NCBI GenBank assembly: GCA_015059845.1
Contig: SUZR01000001.1
Span: 1-64,000 of the forward strand
Source: Rikenellaceae bacterium
Lineage (GTDB): Bacteria; Bacteroidota; Bacteroidia; Bacteroidales; Rikenellaceae
Reading direction: 5' to 3'
Length of the DNA stretch: 64,000 bases
A program made the translations under genes and the position numbers. Of the stretch, positions 24,926 to 33,212 are shown piece after piece. Below the pieces are notes generated by a model. The model was given only the letters and a program-made list of their open reading frames with translations, ran no database searches and had not been told where the DNA came from. Position 1 is the stretch's first letter. Each line of letters starts with the position of its first letter.

Positions 24926-25855
24926 ATGAGTAGAGTAAGAGCATTTGCGCCTGCTACGGTAGCAAATATGGGTTGTGGTTTCGATGTTATGGGTATGACT
25001 CTTGATGGAGTGGGTGATATCGTTAGCGTAGAGGTGTTGGATGGCGATGGTCTGGAGATTGAGAATGTAAGTGGCATAGAGCTGCCCGACGATATAGAGA
25101 AAAATGTGATTACACCAGCGGTGCGGGCCCTGATGGCGGCATACGGCGAAAAGAGATTGGTGAAGGTTGTGGTTGAGCGAAAAATTTCGCCGGGTAGCGG
25201 TATTGGCTCAAGTGCTGCATCCTCGGCGGCCGCAGTCTATGCTCTGAATGAGGCGTTGGGACGACCTTTCTCGGATGAACGTCTGGTGGAGTTTGCTATG
25301 GAGGGTGAGAAGCTAATCAGTGGAGGTACTCCCCACGCCGATAATGTAGGCCCTTCGGTTTTGGGTGGTGTGGTTTTGCTGCGAGGATATGAGCCGTTGG
25401 ATATTGTGCGTCTGCCCGTGCCTGATAATTTCTGCTGTTCGGTGGCACATCCCGCCATTATGGTTAGCACGCGTATGGCACGCGAGGTGTTGCCGAAGGA
25501 TATTCCTCTGCGTACAGCCGTAAAGCAGTGGGGTAATGTGGCTGGCTTGGTGGCAGGCTTGGCTTTGGGTGATGTGCATCTAGTAGGTCGTGCTATGTGT
25601 GACGTGGTTGTAGAGCCATATCGTAAGCGTTTCATTCCTGGTTTTGATGAGTTGCGTGAGAAGGTGCTGGCCGCAGGTGCTTTGGCGATGAATATCTCGG
25701 GTGCAGGCCCGTCGGTCTTTACGCTTTCGTCAGATATGGCAGTTGCTGAGCGTGTGGGTGAGATTATGCGTGAGCATTTTGCAGAGCAGGGTGTTGGCTC
25801 GGATATTTATGTGTGCAAGGTCTCAAATCGAGGTGCGCGAGTGTTGAATGATTAA
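24926..25855 (+). CDS. thrB: homoserine kinase
   Basis: Phosphorylates homoserine in threonine synthesis. A 309-residue GHMP kinase: N-terminal VRAFAPATVANMGCGFDVMG, ATP-binding loop SPGSGIGSSAASSAAA near residue 88, and C-terminal GALAMNISGAGPSVFTL. The start at 24926 (MSRVRAF) was chosen since the upstream in-frame ATG/TTG codons lie in the AT-rich leader and add no conserved sequence. It is followed by thrC after 12 bases and preceded by a Thr/Ile-rich leader peptide. Confidence 0.95.
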   Translation: MSRVRAFAPATVANMGCGFDVMGMTLDGVGDIVSVEVLDGDGLEIENVSGIELPDDIEKNVITPAVRALMAAYGEKRLVKVVVERKISPGSGIGSSAASSAAAVYALNEALGRPFSDERLVEFAMEGEKLISGGTPHADNVGPSVLGGVVLLRGYEPLDIVRLPVPDNFCCSVAHPAIMVSTRMAREVLPKDIPLRTAVKQWGNVAGLVAGLALGDVHLVGRAMCDVVVEPYRKRFIPGFDELREKVLAAGALAMNISGAGPSVFTLSSDMAVAERVGEIMREHFAEQGVGSDIYVCKVSNRGARVLND

Positions 25856-25867
25856 TATATTAGGAGT

Positions 25868-27151
25868 ATGAAATATTTTAGTACACGAGATAAAAGCCGA
25901 AAATTATTCTCTCTCTCCGATGCTGCCTTTATGGGATTGGCTCCAGATGGAGGTCTGTTTCTGCCAGAGCGTATCCCGCAGGTGGATATGAAGCGCGTGG
26001 AGGCGTTGGCCGAGCAGTCGTATGCCGATATGGCGCTGTATTTGGCACAACAGATTTTTGATGATGTGGATGCCGAGTTGCTGGAGAGGGTAGTGCGTGA
26101 TGCCTATGATTTTCCGATTGAGATGCGTTGCCTGAACAATAAACTGCATACGCTGGAGCTCTTTCACGGCCCGACACACGCATTCAAGGATTTCGGTGCG
26201 CGCTTTATGGGGCGTATGACGGGCGTGCTGAATGATGGCGGCGAGTTGGTTATCCTTACTGCTACATCGGGCGATACGGGCAGTGCCGTTGCCCACGGTT
26301 TTTATGGCGTGAAGGGTGTACGTGTCGTGATTCTCTATCCTGACGGAAAGGTCAGCCCCCTGCAGGAGGCGCAGATGACGACGCTTGGTGGAAATATACA
26401 CCCGTTGAAGGTGCGTGGTAACTTCGATGATTGTCAACGTATGGTGAAGTCGATGTTCCGGGATGAGGCGTTGCGCACCGAGGTACGTATCACTTCGGCC
26501 AACTCAATAAATCTTCTGCGCTGGTTGCCGCAGTCGTTCTATTATTTCTACGGCTATTGTATGTGGAAACGGATGACAGGGCGTGATAATCCTGAGGTTG
26601 TGGTGCCGAGCGGCAACTATGGAAATCTTACGGCTGGTATGTTTGCACGACGAATGGGCTTGCCGATAAGGGGTTTTGTGGCGGCGTCGAATGCAAATGA
26701 TGTTGTGCCGGAGTTCTTGCAGACGCAACTCTATCGTCCTCGCGCATCGGTACAGACCGTGGCTAATGCGATGGATGTGGGTGACCCGAGTAACTTTGAG
26801 CGTATGATGCAGCTGTGTGGTGAGGATGTGAGTGCGTTGCGTTTTGAGGTGAGAGGCTTTTCGTGCAGTGACGAGGAGATTAAACAGGCCATTGCCGAGA
26901 TATATAATAAATATGGTTATCTCTCCGACCCACATAGCGCTGTGGGATATCTTGCAACCAAGCAGATGGATGTTGACGGCTTCTGGCTTTCGACGGCTCA
27001 CGCTGCAAAGTTTGGCGAGGTGGTAGAGCCTTCGGCGGGTGTTGCACCAGAGTTGCCAGTGTCGCTGGCCGAAGCTGTTATGAAAGAGAGAAATTTTGTC
27101 AATATTGATGCTCAGGAGGAGCAATTATCAGCTTTTTTGCGGGAAATGTAG
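25868..27151 (+). CDS. thrC: threonine synthase
   Basis: Converts O-phosphohomoserine to threonine using PLP. A 427-residue enzyme of the E. coli/yeast-like class, starting MKYFSTRDKSRKLFSLSDA. PLP lysine in GPTHAFKDFGARFMG near residue 107, followed by TATSGDTGSAVAHGF near 134 and NSINLLRWLPQSFYY near 214 and PSGNYGN near 246. Second gene of thrBC; no terminator was recognised before the rplM promoter. Confidence 0.96.
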   Translation: MKYFSTRDKSRKLFSLSDAAFMGLAPDGGLFLPERIPQVDMKRVEALAEQSYADMALYLAQQIFDDVDAELLERVVRDAYDFPIEMRCLNNKLHTLELFHGPTHAFKDFGARFMGRMTGVLNDGGELVILTATSGDTGSAVAHGFYGVKGVRVVILYPDGKVSPLQEAQMTTLGGNIHPLKVRGNFDDCQRMVKSMFRDEALRTEVRITSANSINLLRWLPQSFYYFYGYCMWKRMTGRDNPEVVVPSGNYGNLTAGMFARRMGLPIRGFVAASNANDVVPEFLQTQLYRPRASVQTVANAMDVGDPSNFERMMQLCGEDVSALRFEVRGFSCSDEEIKQAIAEIYNKYGYLSDPHSAVGYLATKQMDVDGFWLSTAHAAKFGEVVEPSAGVAPELPVSLAEAVMKERNFVNIDAQEEQLSAFLREM

Positions 27152-27230
27152 GCCGACGAGAACTAAAAACTCAAGCAAAGTGCTCGTTATAAGCGCTTAT
27201 TTCAGAAAGTTAGAAATAATTTTCAGGGTT

Positions 27231-27263
27231 TTTGGTATATATGAAAAATATTTACTATCTTTG
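27231..27263 (+). promoter_or_regulatory. promoter of rplM-rpsI
   Basis: TTTG (27231-27234), 21-base spacer, TATCTTTG (27256-27263): full consensus, as expected of a ribosomal protein operon. Confidence 0.75.
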
Positions 27264-27267
27264 CGCA

Positions 27268-27283
27268 CCCGTAAATATGCGGG
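27268..27283 (+). promoter_or_regulatory. small hairpin at the start of the rplM leader
   Basis: CCCG (27268-27271) pairs with CGGG (27280-27283) around an eight-base AT-rich loop, at or just after the predicted transcription start. It is a candidate ribosomal-protein leader element. Confidence 0.35.
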
Positions 27284-27323
27284 AATAGGATTACAAAACA
27301 AGTTATAAACTTAAACGTAAAAG

Positions 27324-27779
27324 ATGGATTCAAGAAGTTACAAAACTATCTCGTTGAACGCCAATACGGTCCAGAAAGAGTGGGTCGTAATTGACGCTAC
27401 CAATGAGGTATTGGGACGTCTTGCTTCGCAGGTTGCTAAGATTCTGCGTGGTAAGAACAAGCCCGGCTACACTCCTCACGTTGACTGCGGTGACTACGTT
27501 ATCGTTATCAACGCTGATAAGGTGAAGCTCACGGGCGCAAAGATGACCGACAAGGTCTATGTACGTCACACCGGCTATCCCGGTGGTCAGCGTTTCGCTA
27601 CACCTGCGGACTATTTGGCTAAGAAGCCTGAGTTCGTTATCGAGCACGCTGTTAAGGGTATGCTCCCCAAGACACGTTTGGGCGAGGCTATCCTCAAGAA
27701 TTTGAAGGTTTATGCTGGCGCTGAGCATCCTCACGCTGCACAGAACCCTAAGGCAATTAAGTTAAACGAGATTAAGTAA
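27324..27779 (+). CDS. rplM: 50S ribosomal protein L13 (uL13)
   Basis: A 151-residue large-subunit protein needed early in 50S assembly. Markers include WVVIDATNEVLGRLASQVAKILRGK, DYVIVINADKVKLTG and the MLPKTRLGEAILKNLKVYAG core. It starts MDSRSYKTISLNANT. Cotranscribed with rpsI 5 bases downstream, the usual pairing across bacteria. Confidence 0.97.
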   Translation: MDSRSYKTISLNANTVQKEWVVIDATNEVLGRLASQVAKILRGKNKPGYTPHVDCGDYVIVINADKVKLTGAKMTDKVYVRHTGYPGGQRFATPADYLAKKPEFVIEHAVKGMLPKTRLGEAILKNLKVYAGAEHPHAAQNPKAIKLNEIK

Positions 27780-27784
27780 GAAGT

Positions 27785-28171
27785 ATGGAAGTTGTAAACA
27801 CCGTAGGTCGCCGTAAGGCTGCTGTGGCTCGCGTATTCGTGAAGCCGGGTAATGGTCAGATTACAATCAACCACCGAGCACTCGACGTTTATTTCCCCTT
27901 GAACATTCTCCAGTACGAGGTTAAGCAGCCCTTGTTGGTTACTAACACTTTGGAGAACTATGATGTAACCATCAACTTGGTTGGTGGCGGTATCAAGGGT
28001 CAGGCTGAGGCTGCTCGTATGGGTATCGCACGTGCGTTGTGTCAGATCGACGCTGAGCACCGTTCAATCTTGAAGAAGAACGGTTTCCTCACACGCGATT
28101 CTCGTGAGGTTGAGCGTAAGAAGCCCGGTCAGCCCGGAGCACGTCGTAAGTTCCAGTTCAGTAAGCGTTAA
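27785..28171 (+). CDS. rpsI: 30S ribosomal protein S9 (uS9)
   Basis: A 128-residue small-subunit protein whose C-terminal tail contacts P-site tRNA. Diagnostic segments: TVGRRKAAVARVFVKPGNGQITIN at the N-terminus and the basic C-terminus ending RKKPGQPGARRKFQFSKR. It follows rplM by 5 bases and precedes the rpsB leader region. Confidence 0.97.
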   Translation: MEVVNTVGRRKAAVARVFVKPGNGQITINHRALDVYFPLNILQYEVKQPLLVTNTLENYDVTINLVGGGIKGQAEAARMGIARALCQIDAEHRSILKKNGFLTRDSREVERKKPGQPGARRKFQFSKR

Positions 28172-28273
28172 TCCTTACCAGACCGAATTTCGGCAAGCAC
28201 GACGCGGGTTGGAAATCCGAAAGACTGCTTTATATATTATATGGTATTACTGGCGGATTGCCCCGTCGCGGAA

Positions 28274-28310
28274 AATTTCTCGGATTGGCAAGGCCACTAC
28301 CTGAGAAATT
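28274..28310 (+). promoter_or_regulatory. candidate structured leader of rpsB
   Basis: AATTTCTC (28274-28281) pairs with GAGAAATT (28303-28310), extended by G-T and G-C, and encloses a second small hairpin TGGC/GCCA (28286-28296). It lies 39 bases before the rpsB ATG in the 178-base rpsI-rpsB gap, where no promoter consensus was found. An additional CCGA/TCGG hairpin (28183-28193) lies upstream. This layout fits an autoregulatory ribosomal-protein leader; the ligand (S2) is inference. Confidence 0.5.
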
Positions 28311-28349
28311 GAAGAAAAGAGAAATTAAAATTAAAACAGAAAAGTTAAA

Positions 28350-29189
28350 ATGTCACGTACAGATTTTAATACATTATTGGATGCTGGCGTTCACTTCGGT
28401 CACTTGAAGCGTAAGTGGAACCCCAAAATGGCTCCCTATATCTTCATGGAGAAGAACGGCATCCACATCATCGACCTCCACAAGACTGTTGTAAAGCTCG
28501 ATGAGGCTGCAGCTGCACTCAAGCAGATCGCAAAGAGCGGTCGCCGCGTGTTGTTCGTAGCAACCAAGAAACAAGCTAAGGAGATTGTTGCCGAAAAGGT
28601 AGCACCCGTTGGAATGCCTTACGTTACAGAGCGTTGGGCTGGCGGTATGCTTACAAACTTCCCCACTATACGTAAAGCCGTTAAGAAGATGGCCACCATC
28701 GATAAGATGTTGAACGACGGCACATATGATAATTTCTCAAAGCGCGAGAAGCTCCAGATCGAGCGCCAGCGTGCTAAGTTGGAGAAGAACCTCGGTTCTA
28801 TCGCTGACTTGACTCGCCTGCCCGCTGCATTGTTCGTTATTGACGTTCAGAAGGAGGCTAACGCCGTTAAGGAGGCTAAGCGTTTGAGCATCCCCGTATT
28901 TGCAATGGTTGATACTTGTTGTGATCCTACCGACATCGATTACGTAATTCCTGCAAATGACGATGCTTCAAAGTCAATCGCTACAATCCTTGATGTAGTT
29001 TGCGGTGCTATCGCAGAGGGTACAGAGGAGCGTAAGCTCGAGAAGGAGAAGGAGGCTCAGGAGGCTGAGGCTGCTGCTCCTGCAAAGCAGGCTAAGCCCC
29101 GCATCAAGAAGGCAGTTAAGGCTGCTGTAGATGCTGAGGAGGCTACTGTTGCCGAGGTTGTTGCTGCAACCGAGGAGAAGGCTGAGTAA
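28350..29189 (+). CDS. rpsB: 30S ribosomal protein S2 (uS2)
   Basis: A 279-residue small-subunit protein. Core motifs: LLDAGVHFGHLKRKWNPKMAPYIF, ERWAGGMLTNFPTIRK, and LFVIDVQKEANAVKEAKRLSIPVFAMVDT. The last 50 residues form an Ala/Glu/Lys-rich extension (EAEAAAPAKQAKPRIKKA...) absent from E. coli S2 but common in Bacteroidales. It is followed by tsf after 54 bases, the standard rpsB-tsf pairing. Confidence 0.97.
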   Translation: MSRTDFNTLLDAGVHFGHLKRKWNPKMAPYIFMEKNGIHIIDLHKTVVKLDEAAAALKQIAKSGRRVLFVATKKQAKEIVAEKVAPVGMPYVTERWAGGMLTNFPTIRKAVKKMATIDKMLNDGTYDNFSKREKLQIERQRAKLEKNLGSIADLTRLPAALFVIDVQKEANAVKEAKRLSIPVFAMVDTCCDPTDIDYVIPANDDASKSIATILDVVCGAIAEGTEERKLEKEKEAQEAEAAAPAKQAKPRIKKAVKAAVDAEEATVAEVVAATEEKAE

Positions 29190-29243
29190 GCTTTCGCGCA
29201 AGTAAGCAAAAGAAATTATTAACAATTTAATTTTAAGACAATT

Positions 29244-30074
29244 ATGGAAATCAAAGCAGCAGATGTAATGAAGCTCCGCAAGATGACAGGCGCAGGTATG
29301 ATGGACTGCAAGAAGGCACTCATCGAGGCTGAGGGCGATTACGAGCGCGCTAAGGATATCATCCGCGAGAAGGGTAAGCTCGTAGTTAGCAAGCGTGCCG
29401 ACCGCAGCGCTTCTGAGGGTGTTGTAGTAACCAAGATCGTTGGCCAGAAGGCATACTTGTTGTGCCTCGCTTGCGAGACAGACTTCGTAGCTCAGAACTC
29501 TGAGTTCTCTGCTTCAGCTAACGCTATCCTCGATATCGCAGTTGCTAACGATGCAGCAGACGTAGAGGCTTTGAAGGCTATCAAGAACGCTGAGGGTATC
29601 ACTGTAGAGGAGATGGTAACCGAGAAGTCAGGTCAGACTGGCGAGAAGGTTGAGTTGGCTTACTATGGCCGTATCGAGGCTCCCTACTGCAATGCTTATG
29701 TTCACTTCAACAAGAAGTTGGGTACTATCCTTGGTTTCAACAAGGAGGTATCTGAGGAGGTTGCTCACACTTTGGCTATGCAGGCAACAGCTATGGCTCC
29801 TATCTCTATCGACGAGAACGACTGCCCCGCAGACGTAGTTGAGAAGGAGAAGGCTATCGCTTTGGAGATGATGAAGCAGGATCCCAAGAACGCAAACAAG
29901 CCCGAGGCTATCTTGGCTAAGATTGCAGAGGGTAAGATGCGTAAGTTCTTCGAGGAGAACACTCTCTTGAACCAGGCTTTGGTAGGCGAGAAGATCTCTA
30001 TCCGCGAGTACTTGCAGCAGGCTGATAAGGAGGCTACTGTTGTTGCTTACAAGCGTTTCGCTTTGGAGGCATAG
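29244..30074 (+). CDS. tsf: elongation factor Ts
   Basis: Guanine-nucleotide exchange factor for EF-Tu. A 276-residue protein. The N-terminal domain begins KAADVMKLRKMTGAGMMDCKKALIEAEGDYERA, followed by the conserved CETDFVAQNSEF near residue 79 (contacts EF-Tu). It starts 54 bases after rpsB and is closed by a terminator, so it ends the ribosomal operon. Confidence 0.97.
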   Translation: MEIKAADVMKLRKMTGAGMMDCKKALIEAEGDYERAKDIIREKGKLVVSKRADRSASEGVVVTKIVGQKAYLLCLACETDFVAQNSEFSASANAILDIAVANDAADVEALKAIKNAEGITVEEMVTEKSGQTGEKVELAYYGRIEAPYCNAYVHFNKKLGTILGFNKEVSEEVAHTLAMQATAMAPISIDENDCPADVVEKEKAIALEMMKQDPKNANKPEAILAKIAEGKMRKFFEENTLLNQALVGEKISIREYLQQADKEATVVAYKRFALEA

Positions 30075-30093
30075 TAGTTACCACTATCATAAG

Positions 30094-30127
30094 AAAAATC
30101 CCGACCTTTCGAGGTTGGGATTTTTTT
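30094..30127 (+). terminator. terminator after tsf
   Basis: AATCCCGACC pairs with GGTTGGGATT around TTTCGA, followed by seven T. Confidence 0.92.
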
Positions 30128-30206
30128 GTTGGGTGTTGGCTGTCGTTTGTTACATCTTTTTGGTGCGATTGTTGCGTTGAAGTCGTAAAACCAAAAGATT
30201 GTAATA

Positions 30207-31013
30207 ATGAAAAAGATCTATGCTCTATTTGTAACTGTTATCATTGCATCTGCGACCTATGACGCTCAGGCTGAGCAGCAGATGAGAGTGCAACAAAGTG
30301 ATACTACTCTCTTGTCGGAGTGGGTTGATGGCGATTACCTTGTACGCCGTTATAAGATTGATGGTCAGGATGATGAGGCGCAATATACGCTCAAGTATAG
30401 CGTCTCGGCCTCGAAACTAAACTCTCTTATGTCGGGCAATGAGATGGAGCTCAGCGATTTGGATAAGATGATGGCTGAGTTGAAAAGTGATGAGAATATG
30501 CACGTTAAGCGCATCGAAATCACAGGCTATGCCTCGCCCGATGGAAATGCCACGAGCAATGAGGCATTGGCATTGAGCCGTGCGCAGAAGTTCCGTTCTA
30601 TGTTGGAGTCGCGTTATGCCGTAGTGTCGGATTATGTTATCCGCGTAATGTCGGACGCCGAGCAGTGGGATAATTGCGATGAGGCGGTGCTTAATTCTTC
30701 AATATCGAATAAGAGTGCTGTGCTGGATATCCTCAACTCTGCCACTTCGGAGGCTGCGAAGGAGCAGCGCCTGAAGCAGATGCCACAGGTGTGGAGTGTT
30801 TTTCGCACGCAGATTCTTCCGCCTATGCGCCGTGTGGAGATGGTGATATACTACAATACAGATCGCGTGGTGGAGGTGAGAACTCTTGTCGAGAAGCCAA
30901 AACCTGCCCCAAAATCGCAGCCGCAACGTATGGTGTGCCCTTGTCAGGGTGTGCAGATTGACGAGGCGATAGGCATTATTGTCGATTTGAGCAATCCTAA
31001 TGCTATATATTAG
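30207..31013 (+). CDS. secreted OmpA-like domain protein
   Basis: A 268-residue exported protein (signal peptide ending near residue 22, AQAEQ). The middle has an OmpA-C-like pattern: VKRIEITGYASPDGNATSNEALALSRAQKFRSML near residues 99-132, resembling the GyaSpdGs...N..LS..RA segment of peptidoglycan-binding domains. The C-terminal half lacks the usual NRRVEI ending, giving instead MRRVEMVIYYNTDR. A Cys-Pro-Cys near the C-terminus (MVCPCQG) is unusual. It may tether outer membrane to wall. Monocistronic. Confidence 0.7.
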   Translation: MKKIYALFVTVIIASATYDAQAEQQMRVQQSDTTLLSEWVDGDYLVRRYKIDGQDDEAQYTLKYSVSASKLNSLMSGNEMELSDLDKMMAELKSDENMHVKRIEITGYASPDGNATSNEALALSRAQKFRSMLESRYAVVSDYVIRVMSDAEQWDNCDEAVLNSSISNKSAVLDILNSATSEAAKEQRLKQMPQVWSVFRTQILPPMRRVEMVIYYNTDRVVEVRTLVEKPKPAPKSQPQRMVCPCQGVQIDEAIGIIVDLSNPNAIY

Positions 31014-31068
31014 CAGCCGAGGGAGATTAGTTTAAAGGCAAAGATTTGCAAAAGTCGTTTGAGTTTAT

Positions 31069-31076
31069 TATATTTG
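31069..31076 (+). promoter_or_regulatory. -7 promoter element
   Basis: TATATTTG, 33 bases before the ATG at 31110. Confidence 0.6.
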
Positions 31077-31109
31077 CTGAAAATATAAACTAATAAAAAC
31101 GACTTGATT

Positions 31110-31394
31110 ATGGCAAATTTAAGAGATCTTAAGAAGGAGATTGACTATCGTTTGGAGGAGTTTGTCTTCGATTGTGAGATGGCAATATATTTCCAGCCTT
31201 CTAAGGAGGAGGATGTTGTAGCTATTATGGAGAAGGCTGTTGCTTTGCGCAATGCTTTGTACGTGAATGCAAACAATCCTACCGAGCCTCACAACGCATC
31301 GCTCGTGAAGAAGTATTATGCTGCTATGCGCCGCGATATGGTGTCATCTTTCGGTAGCTTGTTCGAGGAGTTGAGCTCTCTGAACGGTAAATAG
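31110..31394 (+). CDS. conserved hypothetical helical protein
   Basis: A 94-residue soluble, mostly helical protein (MANLRDLKKEIDYRLEEFV...) of unknown function, looking like a conserved Bacteroidales hypothetical. No signal peptide or cysteine motif; one Cys only. The ATG at 31110 is preferred over an in-frame TTG at 31104. It has its own -7 element and terminator, so it forms a single-gene unit, and it shows the codon bias of well-expressed genes. Confidence 0.75.
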   Translation: MANLRDLKKEIDYRLEEFVFDCEMAIYFQPSKEEDVVAIMEKAVALRNALYVNANNPTEPHNASLVKKYYAAMRRDMVSSFGSLFEELSSLNGK

Positions 31395-31413
31395 TAGGAT
31401 GTAATAAAATTAG

Positions 31414-31448
31414 AGCAGGATTTCCTAAAAGGGAATCCTGCTTTTTTA
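31414..31448. terminator. terminator between the small helical gene and znuC
   Basis: AGCAGGATTTCC pairs with GGGAATCCTGCT (one T-G pair), followed by T on the plus strand. The znuC stop codon lies at its 3' edge, so it closes the znu operon as well. Confidence 0.85.
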
Positions 31449-32228
31449 TTCGTGGTGCTTGCATCCGTCACCCGAGTGGTGTTCCAATACGGTGTGGGGT
31501 ACGTGCCCGTGCGAGAGAATCTGGATAGGGCAGTTGTAGTTGCGCAGCTGCTCCTCTGTGAGAATATTCGAGTCGTGACGATGCACCGTACGGTTTACGC
31601 AGACAATGCTCTTCACAACACTGGTGATTGTGCCGAGGTCGTGCGACACTATCATTACGGCCATATTTCGACTAAGCTCCTGCACCATAGAGTAAAACTC
31701 CCTCTCGAAACTATTATCTACAAAATTTGTCGGCTCGTCAAGAATCAAGAGTTTGGGATTAGAGATTATCGCACGGCAGAGTAGGGCGCGTTGCATCTGA
31801 CCGCCCGACACCTCGCCTATGGGGCGTGATGCGAGGTCGGAGATTCCAATCTTCTCAAGCACGCCGTATGCAAGGCGCTTATCCTCCTTTGTGTAGCGGC
31901 CGAAGAAGCCCTTCTCGGTCTGTAAGCCCGATAATACCACCTCCTCGATAGATATAGGAAATCGCATATCAAACTGGCTTACCTGTGGCATATATCCTAT
32001 TTTGTAGTGCTTGCCCTTACGCAGTACATCCGAGAACTCAATCTCGCCGCTATGCCCGACAGCACCCATAATCGCTTTTACAAGCGAAGTTTTGCCGCCA
32101 CCATTCGGACCGATTATGCCAATAAAATCATCCTCGTATATGTCGAGATTCACCCCTTCGAGAGCCGTGCAGCCGTCGTATCTAACGCCAACATTGTGGA
32201 GCGAAATAATCTTCTTGTCGTGTGTCAT
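31446..32228 (-). CDS. znuC: zinc/manganese ABC transporter ATPase (ZnuC-like)
   Basis: A 260-residue ABC ATPase. Walker A GPNGGGKTSLVKAIM near residue 39, signature VSGGQMQRALL near 139, Walker B LLILDEPTNFVD near 160 and switch His in IVSHDLG near 195. The C-terminus is His-rich (HGHVPHTVLEHHSGDGCKHHE), suggesting metal binding. It follows the znuA-like gene by 1 base. The family includes zinc and manganese importers; the His-rich partner favours zinc. No permease gene follows. Confidence 0.9.
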   Translation of the reverse strand: MTHDKKIISLHNVGVRYDGCTALEGVNLDIYEDDFIGIIGPNGGGKTSLVKAIMGAVGHSGEIEFSDVLRKGKHYKIGYMPQVSQFDMRFPISIEEVVLSGLQTEKGFFGRYTKEDKRLAYGVLEKIGISDLASRPIGEVSGGQMQRALLCRAIISNPKLLILDEPTNFVDNSFEREFYSMVQELSRNMAVMIVSHDLGTITSVVKSIVCVNRTVHRHDSNILTEEQLRNYNCPIQILSHGHVPHTVLEHHSGDGCKHHE

Positions 32229-32229
32229 A

Positions 32230-33102
32230 TTACTCCTTTTTGTTTGTTATTGTGCGAGTTACATCTCGAATAAATTGCAGCGGATTGCCTGCAAGCGGAT
32301 TTATCTCCGTGGGCTCAATTCCCATATCCTTTGCCACAACGTCAACAACCGAACGGGGATATTCGCTTTGGTATAGTAGGCTTGTTACGCCTTTTCCTTT
32401 CGTCTCGTCAATGATGTGTGCAATGTGCTTGGCCGATGGCTCCTTGCCCTCATCCTCAATGGCAATTTGCTCCAGAGAGTATGCGCGGGCGTAGTAGGTT
32501 AGGGCAGGGTGGTAGATGGCAAAAGCTGTTGTGTTGGATGCTTTGATTGCACTACGGCACTCCATATCCAGACTCTCCAACTCCTGCGCTAACTTATTGT
32601 ATGCCTCAGCGTATTGCGTAGAATCAGGATATAGCTGTGCTATTGCATTATATGCATTCTTAGCCATAACCCTCAACTCCTGCGGCGAGGTCCATATATG
32701 CGGGTCAACGCCGTGGCTGTGGTGGGCGTGTGTGTGGTTGTGATGTGCGTGCGAACAAGAACCCTCTATAAGTTCAATGCCGTGACTCAGGTCGATGATA
32801 TTGCGATTCTCAAGTCGTTTTAGCAGCTCTTGCTCGAAGTCTATCAACCCTGTGGCAAATACCAATTTGGCATTATTGAGCGATATTGCTTGTCGTGGCG
32901 TAGGGTCGAATGTCTCGGGACTTGCCCCTTGAGGTACAAGGACTTCGATGTCGAAATCGCCTAATGTTATCTGCTCGATGATATATTTTATAGGCTCAAT
33001 GCTCACGACAATATCTGCATCCGATGTCGTTTTTCGTCCGCCACACGACAAAAGTAGGGTAGTAGCCAGAAATGTATATAGTATCTTAGAATAAATTTTC
33101 AT
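32230..33102 (-). CDS. znuA: zinc ABC transporter substrate-binding lipoprotein (ZnuA-like)
   Basis: A 290-residue cluster A-I metal-binding lipoprotein (lipobox LLLSC, Cys near residue 20). It captures Zn2+ (or Mn2+) outside the inner membrane. A His-rich loop (CSHAHHNHTHAHHSHGVDPHIW near 120-142) is typical of zinc-specific members; metal ligands include His in GVDPHIW and in YHPALTYYARAY. The start at 33102 was chosen because the -7 element (33118-33125) excludes the upstream ATG at 33120. Confidence 0.93.
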   Translation of the reverse strand: MKIYSKILYTFLATTLLLSCGGRKTTSDADIVVSIEPIKYIIEQITLGDFDIEVLVPQGASPETFDPTPRQAISLNNAKLVFATGLIDFEQELLKRLENRNIIDLSHGIELIEGSCSHAHHNHTHAHHSHGVDPHIWTSPQELRVMAKNAYNAIAQLYPDSTQYAEAYNKLAQELESLDMECRSAIKASNTTAFAIYHPALTYYARAYSLEQIAIEDEGKEPSAKHIAHIIDETKGKGVTSLLYQSEYPRSVVDVVAKDMGIEPTEINPLAGNPLQFIRDVTRTITNKKE

Positions 33103-33117
33103 CAGTGAATGTTTTTG

Positions 33118-33125
33118 CAAATATA
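33118..33125 (-). promoter_or_regulatory. -7 promoter element of znuAC
   Basis: TATATTTG on the minus strand, 15 bases before the znuA ATG. No Zur-type dyad was recognised nearby. Confidence 0.6.
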
Positions 33126-33156
33126 CAAATTTCGTGGAAACATTCAGCCTAACACA

Positions 33157-33190
33157 TAAAAAAGTCCGACCTTCTGAGGCCGGACTTCTT
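33157..33190 (-). terminator. terminator of the DUF1080 gene
   Basis: AAGTCCG (33162-33168) pairs with CGGACTT (33181-33187), with T on the minus strand after the stem. It lies 25 bases past the DUF1080 stop codon and just upstream of the znuA promoter. Confidence 0.82.
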
Positions 33191-33212
33191 GTATAATAAA
33201 CCTTGTGATATA

